From positions 1-58,732 of the forward strand of contig JADLCD010000001.1 in the NCBI GenBank assembly GCA_020847395.1: DNA of 58,732 nt. The letters are read 5' to 3'. The position numbers and the translations under genes were made by a program. Shown in pieces: positions 44,988-53,786 of the stretch. The notes under the pieces were generated by a model that had not been told where the DNA came from, made no database searches, and saw only the letters and a program-made list of their open reading frames with translations. Each line of letters opens with the position of its first letter. The stretch's first letter is position 1. This DNA comes from Chitinophagaceae bacterium (GTDB taxonomy: Bacteria > Bacteroidota > Bacteroidia > Chitinophagales > Chitinophagaceae).

Positions 44988-46373
44988 CTATATTGCTTTG
45001 CTGAATGTTTTTACACCTGCAACAGTATTATTTCTTTGCAGGTAAAGATCAAATGCGCTGCAAATATTCCTGATGAAATAATTTCCTTTTTCTGTCAGTT
45101 TCAATGCTTCATCATTGTATATAACCAAACCATCTTTAGCCGGTTGTTCAAGTTGAGGAAAACAAATTTCCCGGAGAACCGGAATATCTGCTGCGCGGAA
45201 CCTGGTATAACCATTGCAGGCGATATCCTTGATATAATTACGGAATACCAAATCCTCTTCATCCAGGAAGTAACCACGGTTTACAGCAAGCCTGCCATTG
45301 TTGATATTGTCATAATAATCATGCAAAGTTTTTTCGTTCTGTGCAAAAGCATTTCCTGTATCGCTTATAGAAGATACGCCAAGCCCCAGCAAAATACCGG
45401 TATCCTGCACGGTATATCCCATAAAATTACGGTGCAATCTGCCCTGTTGTTTAGCGATATATAATTCATCTTCTGGCAAAGAAAAATGATCCATGCCTAC
45501 ATCATAATATCCTGCCTGCAACAGTAATTTTTTGCCGTGCAGGTATAGCTGAATTTTTTCTTCAGCAGATGGCAGGTCAGACTCGTCGAACAAACGCTGA
45601 GCCTTGCTTGTCCATGGCACATGCGCATAACTATAAAAAGCAATACGCTCAGGTTTAAGTGTTATTACCTCGCGGATGGTATTATCAATACTTTCCTTTG
45701 TTTGTAATGGTAGCCCATAAATCAAATCGAAGTTTACTGAAGTAAAACCTGCTGCTCTTGCCTGCTCTGTAGCGTATTTTACCTGTTCAGCAGGCTGTAT
45801 GCGATTGATAACCTGCTGTACCTTCGGATCAAGATCCTGCACGCCATAGCTTATGCGCCTAAAGCCAAGTGCATATAATGTATCGAGGTGTTGCCGGGTT
45901 GTGTTGTTGGGATGTCCTTCAATACTAAAAGCATAATCTGGGTGCAATATGCTATTACTTAAAAATATTTTCAGCAGCTTGTCAAGGTTTTGTGCTGAAA
46001 AGAAAGTTGGAGTACCTCCACCAAGATGTATTTCCCGTACCACCGGTTTTTCATTCATTAATTGCCGGTAAAGCTGCCATTCTTTTTCGATAGCAGTTAT
46101 ATAGGTTTCTTCAACAGAATGGTTAGTGGTGATTTTTTTGTTGCACCCGCAATAAGTGCAAAGCGATTCACAAAATGGCAAATGGATATACAGGCTGATG
46201 CCATTACCACTATTTTGCAAAGCAAATTGTTTGCTGAAGGTTTCTGCCCAGGCTTTTTTATCAATATTATTTTTCCAAAATGGTACGGTAGGGTAACTGG
46301 TATACCGGGGAACCGGTTGGTTATACCTCGCTATCAATTGATGATCAAATACTTCACTTTCCATAACGGACAA
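44988..46373 (-). CDS. hemN: Oxygen-independent coproporphyrinogen III oxidase (radical SAM)
   Basis: The 461-residue protein has the HemN start YNQPVPRYTSYP, the radical-SAM cluster Cys68-x3-Cys72-x2-Cys75 with Cys77 (CESLCTYCGC), and GGGTPTFFSAQNLDKLL. The length is close to E. coli HemN. It converts coproporphyrinogen III to protoporphyrinogen IX in heme synthesis without oxygen. Two palindromes lie within 65 bp upstream, one matching the FNR/CRP pattern, so regulation by oxygen is plausible. Confidence 0.94.
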   Translation of the reverse strand: MSVMESEVFDHQLIARYNQPVPRYTSYPTVPFWKNNIDKKAWAETFSKQFALQNSGNGISLYIHLPFCESLCTYCGCNKKITTNHSVEETYITAIEKEWQLYRQLMNEKPVVREIHLGGGTPTFFSAQNLDKLLKIFLSNSILHPDYAFSIEGHPNNTTRQHLDTLYALGFRRISYGVQDLDPKVQQVINRIQPAEQVKYATEQARAAGFTSVNFDLIYGLPLQTKESIDNTIREVITLKPERIAFYSYAHVPWTSKAQRLFDESDLPSAEEKIQLYLHGKKLLLQAGYYDVGMDHFSLPEDELYIAKQQGRLHRNFMGYTVQDTGILLGLGVSSISDTGNAFAQNEKTLHDYYDNINNGRLAVNRGYFLDEEDLVFRNYIKDIACNGYTRFRAADIPVLREICFPQLEQPAKDGLVIYNDEALKLTEKGNYFIRNICSAFDLYLQRNNTVAGVKTFSKAI

Positions 46374-46387
46374 AGTTCGCTGAGTGT

Positions 46388-46437
46388 AATCATATTTATT
46401 ATGATTTTGCGCGTATTGTGAAAATGATTTTAATCAT
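46388..46437 (-). promoter_or_regulatory. Two palindromes upstream of hemN, one FNR-like
   Basis: ATGATTTTAATCAT (46424-46437) matches the FNR/CRP-family core TGAT-N4-ATCA. A second palindrome, AATCATA-TTTAT-TATGATT (46388-46406), overlaps TAAATATG, one base off a -7 box. The FNR-like centre would fall about 40 bp before a start directed by that box, the usual class II activator position. Confidence 0.5.
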
Positions 46438-46470
46438 CTTATTGCCTTTAAAAATAAATAGCTGTTAAAT

Positions 46471-46500
46471 GAAAAAAGCAACCAATACAAGTTTGGTTGC
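46471..46500 (-). terminator. Intrinsic terminator of the 46.5-47.1 kb gene
   Basis: On the minus strand GCAACCAA pairs with TTGGTTGC around a 7-nt loop (46478-46500) and is followed by six Ts. It lies 25 bp beyond the stop codon of the upstream minus-strand gene. Confidence 0.8.
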
Positions 46501-46525
46501 TCTAAATTTATTATCAGGCTAAGCT

Positions 46526-47113
46526 CTATTTAAATAGATATTTAGCAGCGGCCCTGCCTGCAGTAGCATAGCATTCCGAAAGACGTTCTCCGGTATCGTA
46601 ATCATTACCCCAGAAAGATTTTCCGGGAGCTTTATCTAAACTGAGCCTCGCAAGTACTTTTCCCTTATTTGCTGTTTCAACTATGATGATCTCTCCGTTT
46701 ATAGTTGCATTTTTTCTTGAAATACCTATATTAAATCCAGGTTCAATAAAAGTGGTATTAAATATAATGGTATACTTTGCATTTTTATTCAGCGGGAGAT
46801 CGCTATATTTTGCGAAGAGTTCATCAAACTTTGGCTCGAATCTGTTCTTTCTGTCTGCCACCCAGCCCTTAGCCCAGTTATCGCCACGTCCCGGCTCTTT
46901 TTTATTATATTCTTCAGTTTTAGCTTTTATGTAATCTGCTTCCTTATCGTATTTACCCACGCCAATATTTTCATAGGTAAATTCTGTATTAACAGATTTT
47001 TGGCCTTTAAAATCTGCAGGAATATCTCCTTCTATAACTTTAATTCTTTGCGCAAAGCTGCTTATTGAAATGCCGAGTGCAAGAATAAGTACCGATAGTT
47101 TAAGATGTTTCAT
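46526..47113 (-). CDS. Secreted protein of unknown function
   Basis: The 195-residue protein has a Sec signal peptide (residues 1-21, SSFAQ). The mature part (VIEGDIPADFKGQKSVNTEF, KYTIIFNTTFIEPGFNIGIS) resembles small periplasmic Bacteroidota proteins of unknown role. It ends with AAAKYLFK. No catalytic residues are evident. A strong terminator follows, separating it from hemN. It may border, rather than belong to, the flexirubin-type cluster. Confidence 0.75.
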   Translation of the reverse strand: MKHLKLSVLILALGISISSFAQRIKVIEGDIPADFKGQKSVNTEFTYENIGVGKYDKEADYIKAKTEEYNKKEPGRGDNWAKGWVADRKNRFEPKFDELFAKYSDLPLNKNAKYTIIFNTTFIEPGFNIGISRKNATINGEIIIVETANKGKVLARLSLDKAPGKSFWGNDYDTGERLSECYATAGRAAAKYLFK

Positions 47114-47229
47114 TGTTGAGGGGTGTTTAAATATTTTTAATTAATTAGAGCATTATGCAATATTCATAAAGTTCTACTTTGTTACCAAAAATTCAAAAAA
47201 AACATTATAATTAACATTTGTATCCTTAC

Positions 47230-48252
47230 TTATTTGTTAATGAGTATAAATCCGTGTTGCATTCCTTTATAATTATTATAGATAAGAATGTTTTCAGGAG
47301 CAGCTTCATTATCTCCGGACTTGAACATATGCGCAGGTAGTTTATCTGCATTGCAAGCCAGCCAAACCGCAATTGCCGTGGATGTGGGAAATTCGCCTGT
47401 CATATGCTTATACCTTGCTGCCGGGGCATGTACAATATTTTCTATTGCCTTGTAATATTTTAAAAGCCGGTTGTCTCCATTTTCACCGCTGATTAATATG
47501 TCAATATCTTCTGTCTCAATATTATTTTTTTGCAGAAAATGCTGCAATGCGGATGAAAGTTGTGTTGTATCTGTTGTATGAATGCTATGAACAGCTTGTA
47601 TATATGCTACCGCATTACTGCTGTTGTTGCTTACTAAAAACATAGCTGCGCCTTCGCCGGCAAGGCTGCCTGTAGAATCGCCGGTATATAATGCTGTGTT
47701 GACTGTGGCTGTTTTTTTATACCAGCCTTCCAGGTAATCTATATTATAATTATAGGTAGATATTTCATCTACCCCTCCAACAAGGTATTTTGCTTCCTGA
47801 TTTTCTTTCAGCAACATCATTGCATCGAGCAAACTGTTTTCAAAAGCCAATCCCCTGTGTACATGTGTAATGTTATACGATTTATTAGCAGCCATTAATC
47901 CCGCTTGTGCAGCAATAGCATTGGGCGTGCTTTGCACAAAATTGCCCGGGGTAAGCATGCCTTCTTCATAGTCAATAATCTGGTTCAGAAATTTGATACA
48001 ATCTTCCATTCCTCCATTAGCAGTGCCGATGATGATGCCATCAATATTATTATTGTTTTTTATAACAGGCAAAGCTGCGCCAACACCTAACCTAACGGCC
48101 TTGCCCATACGACGTAAAATACCCGGAGGAATACCTTCATACTTTGGTTCAACAGCAAGCAGTTTATTATTGACGGATTCTTTTACCGTATTCAATTCAA
48201 TCTCGCCAAATGTTTGTTGCGCCGAAATGCAGGTATGTTGATGAATATACAT
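47230..48252 (-). CDS. Beta-ketoacyl synthase-like protein without active-site Cys (chain-length factor-like)
   Basis: The 340-residue thiolase-fold protein follows the ketosynthase pattern (PPGILRRMGKAVRLGVGAAL, IGTANGGMEDCIKFLNQI, STPNAIAAQAGLM). At the nucleophile position it reads THVHRGLAFENSLLDA, with no Cys. It also lacks the usual His-containing NAHGT motif, having ISGENGDNR instead. Such proteins partner with an active ketosynthase in aryl polyene and flexirubin clusters. The active partner is probably the gene at 48.5-49.7 kb. It starts 213 bp after that gene, with two hairpins in the gap. Confidence 0.85.
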   Translation of the reverse strand: MYIHQHTCISAQQTFGEIELNTVKESVNNKLLAVEPKYEGIPPGILRRMGKAVRLGVGAALPVIKNNNNIDGIIIGTANGGMEDCIKFLNQIIDYEEGMLTPGNFVQSTPNAIAAQAGLMAANKSYNITHVHRGLAFENSLLDAMMLLKENQEAKYLVGGVDEISTYNYNIDYLEGWYKKTATVNTALYTGDSTGSLAGEGAAMFLVSNNSSNAVAYIQAVHSIHTTDTTQLSSALQHFLQKNNIETEDIDILISGENGDNRLLKYYKAIENIVHAPAARYKHMTGEFPTSTAIAVWLACNADKLPAHMFKSGDNEAAPENILIYNNYKGMQHGFILINK

Positions 48253-48298
48253 TGAGGCAAATGTCTGTAAAAAAAATCACTTGCAAAAGCAGTTGCTT

Positions 48299-48405
48299 CG
48301 TGCCTCAGGCACGACAATCCGTGGTGCAAAGAGGTTGCGAAAAATTGTTGAAATATATGTGCATTTGTTCGGGCGCCTGCCGTGGGCAGTGTCTTCACTG
48401 CCCAC
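48299..48405. repeat. Two hairpins between ketosynthase genes
   Basis: CGTGCC-TCA-GGCACG lies at 48299-48313. GTGGGCAGTG-TCTT-CACTGCCCAC, a perfect 10-bp stem, lies at 48382-48405. Neither is followed by a T-run, so they look like inserted palindromic repeats or mRNA processing or stability elements rather than terminators. Confidence 0.55.
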
Positions 48406-48465
48406 ATGAAGCCCAATGCGACAATTTGGAATGCACCCATTTGTTCTATTGCTCAATATAATTCA

Positions 48466-49656
48466 TCAACTAATCTTGGAAAACAGCAATGAACTGCAAT
48501 TGCCACCAAAACCAAATGAGTTCGACATTACATGCCGGATAGGATGACTTTGGTATTTTAATACCGGTTGCAAACCTGTTGCCTCTATCGGATTATTAAA
48601 ATTGAGTGCCGGATATATTTCCTGGTAATATAGATTGAAGATACTGAATACCGATTCAATAGCACCGGCAGCGCCAAGGGTATGCCCGGTATTGCCTTTG
48701 GTAGAAGTAAAGGGTGGGGGAGAGGTAAATAACCTCAGCATAGCAGTGCTTTCTACCGCGTCATTATTTTCTGTGGCGGTGCCGTGTGCATTTATATAGC
48801 TGATATCACTTGCAGATAAACCCGCGGTTTGTAATGCGCTTTGCATAGACAGGTAAGGTCCGTCTCCCGCATCTGATAATGATGACGGATGATAGGCATC
48901 ATTACTGTTGCCATAGCCGGATAATACTGCATATACTTTTTTACCTATTGCATCTTCTTCTTTTTCCAATATCAAAAATGCAGCGCCTTCTCCAAGGTTT
49001 AAGCCTTTCCTGTCTTTATCAAAAGGAGCACATTTTTCGGGCGATAATATATGCAGCGCATTAAACCCATTAATCGTAAACTTAGCAAGACTATCCGTTC
49101 CCCCGGCAATTACTCTTTTTGCCAAACCGTTTTTCAGCAGTCTTGCACCATATATAATAGCATTGGCAGAGGAGGAGCAGGCGGTATTAATGGTGTTGAT
49201 GATTCCCGCCATTCCATAGCGCTGTTGCAAATAGAGGTTAACCGACGCGCAATCGTATGATGCCAGGTATTCAGAACCTTCTTCATCGGAGTTGGCATCA
49301 TGGTATAATTCATCCGTAACACACATACCGCCAACGGTGCTTCCGCCAATTAAAGCGGTATCCGTAGCTGCAATTTGTTTTGGGGTAAGATTTGAATCTG
49401 CACATGCTTCCATAAAAGCGTGTAGCCCTAACAGTGAGCTGCGGGTTACGCCGGCTTCATGCGCATTGAGTATATCCTTAAGTTGCTGTGTAGTTTTCTT
49501 TATTTCACCGCAAGGGCGAAGCCCTGCGTATTTCGTTTCACAAAATTCAAGGTTGGAAATACCGCTGATGCCATTTATCAAAGCACTTCTGTTTTCTTCA
49601 GCATTATTGCCGATTGCGCTGATGATACCAATACCTGTTACAACAATCCTGCTCAA
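48466..49656 (-). CDS. FabF-type beta-ketoacyl-ACP synthase of the flexirubin-type cluster
   Basis: The TTG at 49656 is chosen as start because it gives the family N-terminus (SRIVVTGIGIISAIGN) 10 bp after the ACP stop. A longer frame from an ATG at 49782 would overlap the ACP gene. The 396-residue protein has nucleophile Cys160 (NTACSSSANAI), His in YINAHGTATENND and His in KGNTGHTLGAAGA, so it is catalytically complete. It elongates the polyene chain on the ACP, probably as a heterodimer with the Cys-less homologue downstream. Confidence 0.9.
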   Translation of the reverse strand: MSRIVVTGIGIISAIGNNAEENRSALINGISGISNLEFCETKYAGLRPCGEIKKTTQQLKDILNAHEAGVTRSSLLGLHAFMEACADSNLTPKQIAATDTALIGGSTVGGMCVTDELYHDANSDEEGSEYLASYDCASVNLYLQQRYGMAGIINTINTACSSSANAIIYGARLLKNGLAKRVIAGGTDSLAKFTINGFNALHILSPEKCAPFDKDRKGLNLGEGAAFLILEKEEDAIGKKVYAVLSGYGNSNDAYHPSSLSDAGDGPYLSMQSALQTAGLSASDISYINAHGTATENNDAVESTAMLRLFTSPPPFTSTKGNTGHTLGAAGAIESVFSIFNLYYQEIYPALNFNNPIEATGLQPVLKYQSHPIRHVMSNSFGFGGNCSSLLFSKIS

Positions 49657-49666
49657 TACCGGAAAT

Positions 49667-49939
49667 TTATTTTGTGCGGTGTTGCTGAATATAATCTGCC
49701 ATAGTGTTGATGTCAACCAAAACTTTTCTGCCTTCTTTAGGGTCCTGGATATTAATGCCATATTCCCTGGAAAGCAAAACAATTAACTCAATAGAATCAA
49801 TGGAATCCAACCCTAAGCCCTCGCCGAAAAGCGGTTCATCATCTTTAATATCTTCCGGCTTTTTATCGGTAAGGTTAAGAAACTGAATGATCTGCTCCTT
49901 CAACTTTTGTTTCAACTGTTCTTTGTCCATTGTTTCCAT
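49667..49939 (-). CDS. Acyl carrier protein
   Basis: The 90-residue acidic protein has the phosphopantetheine attachment site GLDSIDSIELIVLL (Ser in the DSID motif), slightly different from the common DSL. It lies between the ABC permease gene (1-bp gap) and the ketosynthase, so it is the dedicated carrier of this cluster. The start METMDKEQL could also be three codons later (MDKEQL). Confidence 0.92.
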   Translation of the reverse strand: METMDKEQLKQKLKEQIIQFLNLTDKKPEDIKDDEPLFGEGLGLDSIDSIELIVLLSREYGINIQDPKEGRKVLVDINTMADYIQQHRTK

Positions 49940-49940
49940 A

Positions 49941-51221
49941 TCAAATTAAATTTTTTCTTTTCAAACCATACCACGCCAGAAACTGCAGCAATATAGTAAT
50001 GATGAGTAAAGGTATAATATTAGTAAAAATATCTTTCAAATTTCCTTCTTCCAGGAAAAGCCCGTAATAGGCTTCAAGGCACCAGTGCAATGGCGAAAGC
50101 CGCATGATAAACTGGAAAGAAGATGGCATAGCAAATGAGGGCACTAATAAGCCGCCAACAGCCGCCAGCAACACAATGGAAACCGCGCCAAACCCGTTTG
50201 CCTGCTCCTGTGTGTTGGCAAATACGCCGATGCAAATGGCAAAGCTGGCGGCACACCAACCACATATGAGCGTTACTAAAAATAACGCGCCAACATCATG
50301 CGGAATATTTAATGCCGGTAACCCCATTTTGGGGAATAACCATTTGCCAATAGAAAATATTACGATTGCCTGCAAAATGGTAACTGTTATATAAGTGATC
50401 TCTTTTGAAATTATAGATATCCCAAAATGTGTTGGTAACGTGCGCAGGCGGATAATGCTGCCGCTAAGTTTTTCTCTTACAACACTGCTGCCGAGTGATA
50501 TCACAATAAAAAACATGGCGAATATGGTCCATGCCGGAACGTTATGCTGCGTTGCGTTTGGTATACCATGCGTACCGCCTTTTGATACCGCTATCTGCTG
50601 CACAGGCGTTTGGTTACTGATGATTTGATTTTCCAGACTATCAGGAATATTTTCATCATTAATATACTTGTACAGACTTTGTACAATGTATTTGCTTTGC
50701 ACAACCTGTAAAGCGCTTTGCAATCCGCCATCTATGCTTTTGCGAAAAGATTGCTGCAAAACAGGATGATAATACAGTATAATGTTCATAGAAGTATCTG
50801 CAACGGATGCTACGGAATCCTTAGGTATATCCAGGTCTTTTAATGCTTTGCGGGAAACGTTTTTTGCTTTGCGCAATACTTCATCAGAATAATTTTCAGG
50901 AATAACAACAGCAACCAACGCATCTTTTGTATTGATATGGTTTTTTATATCATCGCCATCTTTTAACGTATTAATTTTGCTGATGTTGAACATGCCTACT
51001 TTATCCAGCGCTTTTTCCAGTTCAAGTGAAACAACTTTTTTGTCTTTGTTATAAATCAACAATGGAATTTTGTTTTCATTCACCAGCTCAAATGTGCTGT
51101 TTTGTACCGATGCAATTACAATTGCCAATACTACAGGCATGAGGAACATAAGGGTAAGCCCCACTTTGTCTCTCGTGAGTATGCGAAAATCTTTTTGTAT
51201 GGTAGACCAGAGCTTAAACAT
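49941..51221 (-). CDS. ABC-2 type transporter permease
   Basis: The 426-residue protein has an N-terminal helix (VGLTLMFLMPVVLAIVIAS), a large extracytoplasmic domain (~45-225) and five to six C-terminal helices (TIFAMFFIVISLGSSVV, TVTILQAIVIFSIGKWLF, ALFLVTLICGWCAASFAICI, IVLLAAVGGLLVPSFAM, IIPLLIITILLQFLAWYGL). It pairs with the ATP-binding protein encoded upstream. In flexirubin-type clusters this exporter is thought to help move the pigment or its precursor to the outer membrane. The 237 bp before it hold low-complexity repeats. Confidence 0.9.
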   Translation of the reverse strand: MFKLWSTIQKDFRILTRDKVGLTLMFLMPVVLAIVIASVQNSTFELVNENKIPLLIYNKDKKVVSLELEKALDKVGMFNISKINTLKDGDDIKNHINTKDALVAVVIPENYSDEVLRKAKNVSRKALKDLDIPKDSVASVADTSMNIILYYHPVLQQSFRKSIDGGLQSALQVVQSKYIVQSLYKYINDENIPDSLENQIISNQTPVQQIAVSKGGTHGIPNATQHNVPAWTIFAMFFIVISLGSSVVREKLSGSIIRLRTLPTHFGISIISKEITYITVTILQAIVIFSIGKWLFPKMGLPALNIPHDVGALFLVTLICGWCAASFAICIGVFANTQEQANGFGAVSIVLLAAVGGLLVPSFAMPSSFQFIMRLSPLHWCLEAYYGLFLEEGNLKDIFTNIIPLLIITILLQFLAWYGLKRKNLI

Positions 51222-51371
51222 GATCAGCGGTGAGCTATGAGCTATGAGCCATCAGCAGCTCCTGCTTTTTATAAATCCTTATTAATTTTCAATTTTTATT
51301 TATTGTAAAGTTACTTTGTGGAGTTTTGTGTTATCGTGCCTTTGTGCCTGCCTGCCGGTAGTCAGGGTTCC

Positions 51372-51456
51372 ACCATTTCCACATTCTCACATTTCCACAT
51401 TTCCACATTCTCACATTTCCACATTTTCAAATTTTCAAATTTTCAAATTTTCAAAT
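51372..51456. repeat. 8-bp degenerate tandem repeat array
   Basis: About eleven units of 8 bp occur in a row: ACATTTCC or ACATTCTC units, shifting to AAATTTTC units near the right end. The array abuts the stop codon of the ABC ATP-binding gene. A GAGCTAT-type short repeat lies at ~51231-51250. Confidence 0.85.
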
Positions 51457-51458
51457 TC

Positions 51459-52202
51459 CTAATCCCTATACGCCCTTCCCGTAAGATTTAAAAACAACCC
51501 CTCAAGTCCATCCTGCTTGTAATCTTTTAATAAATTTTTCAAACTATCGTGAACAATGATATTTCCTTCATCAATCATAGCAACGGTATTACACAAATCT
51601 TCGGCCTCCTTTAAATGATGCGAGGTATATACCAGTGTTGTACCTTTTTCATTCAGCGATTTCAGGTAGCCAATAATGGCGTAACGCGTTTGCACATCAA
51701 CACCAACAGTTGGTTCATCTAAAAATAAAATTTCCGGTTCATGCATTACTGCTATAGCAAGGTTTACTCTTCTTTTCATACCGCCTGAAAAATTTTTAAC
51801 AGGTGTATTACGTACATGGGTAAGCGATAATATGGTAAGCAGCTCATCAATTCTTTGCTGTATCTGCTGTTTGTTTAACCCTGCCCATGCACCAAAAAAT
51901 TCCATATTTTCTGCGGGACTTAATTCCTGGTAGAAAGAAAAATCCTGAGGCACAAAACCAAAAAATTTTTTTATTTTATTGCGGTTGCTTTTTATTTCAT
52001 TGCCCAGTAATTGTATAGAGCCGGAGGAATAGGGCAGGAGTCCTGTCACCAGGTTCATTAATGTGGTTTTGCCCGCGCCATTAGGTCCGAAAATTCCAAA
52101 GCGATCTCCTTTTTGTATGTGTAAGCTGAGGTTGTTGATGAGTTTTTGGCTGCTGCCTTTGTAGCTGAAATCAAGATTTTTTATGTGAACGGCATTTGTC
52201 AT
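51459..52202 (-). CDS. ABC transporter ATP-binding protein
   Basis: The 247-residue protein has Walker A GPNGAGKT (residues ~39-46), the signature NFSGGMKRRV, Walker B ILFLDEPTVGVD and the switch His in YTSHHLKEAEDLC. It powers the ABC-2 permease encoded next in the operon. It lies 17 bp after the BtrH-like gene. Confidence 0.94.
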   Translation of the reverse strand: MTNAVHIKNLDFSYKGSSQKLINNLSLHIQKGDRFGIFGPNGAGKTTLMNLVTGLLPYSSGSIQLLGNEIKSNRNKIKKFFGFVPQDFSFYQELSPAENMEFFGAWAGLNKQQIQQRIDELLTILSLTHVRNTPVKNFSGGMKRRVNLAIAVMHEPEILFLDEPTVGVDVQTRYAIIGYLKSLNEKGTTLVYTSHHLKEAEDLCNTVAMIDEGNIIVHDSLKNLLKDYKQDGLEGLFLNLTGRAYRD

Positions 52203-52219
52203 TAATGTACAAATTCTGT

Positions 52220-53239
52220 TTACTTCATCTTTTTAACCGCCGCCGATAAATCTTCGAAAGCCTTTTTTTCAAGGTCAGCAATATTGAGCAGGTAATCACC
52301 CATTAAATCATAATCAGCTTGCGCGGTGAGCCTGCCTTTATAAATACCCGAAGCCTGCACAGCGGCATTTCTCCACAAGTCTCCTGTGTTGGTAAATTGC
52401 TTTGAAATATCCATCAATTCATCAATGGGATGATATGCATGCGCCTGTTGCAGAAAAGCGCCGTAAATAAAACGAAAACCACCACCACCTGTTCCTATCT
52501 CCTCCTGCATTCTTACTAATTGTGCCAGGTAGCTTCTTGACTTTTCGGGACCGAGTTTATTCTTCCAGCCTTTTATTTTTTTTGCAGTGTAACGAATGCC
52601 TTTTATACCGGCTATACTACCAGGAATGCGCAGCATATCGCGTACATTTCTTTTAATACCTGTAACGATAGCTTTTTTTATCTGCTCATCTGTAACCATG
52701 CGATTTTCCCTGGGAAAATATAGTTGTCCGCGTGGCGCTAAAGGGCCTTTGGCAAAGCGTACCCGCTCCAGTTCATAGCTGCTCATCGTTACCAGGGTTT
52801 CCATTATTGGGTCGCTGATAATATAGTTATCGCCTTCTTTACCAACAACAATTAAGTTGTGTGCATTAAAATGAAAACGATACTCTTTAGGAAAATAAGT
52901 AAGATAATATACACCTACCTGGCATGCAGCGGGCTGGCCTGCTTTTAACCGCTCATCTAATTCCTGCTGTGCTTTTTGCGGAGAGGAAAATTTTTTTCTG
53001 AAAACAGGAATATCCAAAGAATTGCATGTTCTTTTAAATATCATGCCCGGCATGGTTCGGAATGATATAGCCGGTCCGTTGTTTACTTTTAAAAAAGGAA
53101 TATATATAAAGAACAATCCTGAGCCTATGCCAAAAGCCAAAGGCTCGGTTATTTGTTGAACGCCGGTATGACGCAGTAAACTTGTGGTAACACCATTTTC
53201 ACAATGGGCAGCCTGAATGTGGTTAAAATCCAATTGCAT
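52220..53239 (-). CDS. BtrH N-terminal domain-containing protein
   Basis: The 339-residue protein starts with the BtrH-like cysteine-peptidase or acyltransferase fold: HIQAAHCENGVTTSLLRHTG carries the likely catalytic Cys14 (AHCENG), and the later FHFNAHNLIVVGKEGDNYII carries His and Asp positions. The C-terminal half (~190-339) matches the DUF4872-like helical region. In butirosin biosynthesis BtrH transfers an acyl group from an ACP. Here it may move the polyene acyl chain, which would fit next to DarA/DarB, but this is inferred. Confidence 0.82.
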   Translation of the reverse strand: MQLDFNHIQAAHCENGVTTSLLRHTGVQQITEPLAFGIGSGLFFIYIPFLKVNNGPAISFRTMPGMIFKRTCNSLDIPVFRKKFSSPQKAQQELDERLKAGQPAACQVGVYYLTYFPKEYRFHFNAHNLIVVGKEGDNYIISDPIMETLVTMSSYELERVRFAKGPLAPRGQLYFPRENRMVTDEQIKKAIVTGIKRNVRDMLRIPGSIAGIKGIRYTAKKIKGWKNKLGPEKSRSYLAQLVRMQEEIGTGGGGFRFIYGAFLQQAHAYHPIDELMDISKQFTNTGDLWRNAAVQASGIYKGRLTAQADYDLMGDYLLNIADLEKKAFEDLSAAVKKMK

Positions 53240-53272
53240 TAATTTGTATATTTAATTTGAATCAGGCCTTTA

Positions 53273-53668
53273 TTAAGATATTTGCTGAAGCTCTGCTACA
53301 GTTATTTCAAAAACCCTTGCATATTTATTTAACTTACTGTCAGATAATTTTTTGAATACTTCCGGTTTCAAATGTTTTTTTACCTGCCATTTCCAGAAAC
53401 CTGTATACCCGGATACAATTTCAATATCCATCAGCTTCAATTCCATATAATACAATAACGGGCTTGCTTCCCCATTCAGCACTTTTTGTTTGGCTTCCGT
53501 TATTCTTTTCTCCACATCATTCCAGGCTACATCAAGCGCTTTCATTTTTATTTCCCAACCGGTACTTAAACCAGTTGTATAGTTACCATTTTCATCTACA
53601 ACATAAGACACTTCCTTAGCTATTCTGCCCAGCGCACCGGGGTCTTGCGGAATTTCATCTTTTTTCAT
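53273..53668 (-). CDS. Conserved small protein of the flexirubin-type cluster
   Basis: The 131-residue soluble protein has no signal peptide and is mostly helical (WEIKMKALDVAWNDVEKRIT, YYMELKLMDIEIVSGYTGFW). I recognise no named domain. The gene lies between the BtrH-like and DarB genes, the kind of position in which small conserved proteins recur in flexirubin clusters. Its function is unknown. Confidence 0.7.
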   Translation of the reverse strand: MKKDEIPQDPGALGRIAKEVSYVVDENGNYTTGLSTGWEIKMKALDVAWNDVEKRITEAKQKVLNGEASPLLYYMELKLMDIEIVSGYTGFWKWQVKKHLKPEVFKKLSDSKLNKYARVFEITVAELQQIS

Positions 53669-53727
53669 ATGTGTTGTATTTGGCTATCAGCTTTCGGCTT
53701 TCGGCTATGAGCTATCGAAGTTTTACT

Positions 53728-53775
53728 TCTTACCATCTTACGATCTTACCATCTTACGATCTTACCATCTTCCCT
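53728..53775. repeat. 8-bp tandem repeat array
   Basis: Alternating TCTTACCA and TCTTACGA units run from 53728, five clear copies followed by decayed TCTTCCCT and CTTACCCT. The array lies between DarB and the small conserved gene. Confidence 0.85.
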
Positions 53776-53786
53776 CTTACCCTTCC

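Noticed and set aside
48192-48440. 82-codon minus-strand frame in the gap between ketosynthase genes
   Set aside because: It spans both stem-loops and the start of the next gene and resembles no family; treated as non-coding.
51241-53775. CRISPR array suggested by the short repeats
   Set aside because: Units are 8 bp, contiguous and degenerate, with no spacers and no cas genes nearby.
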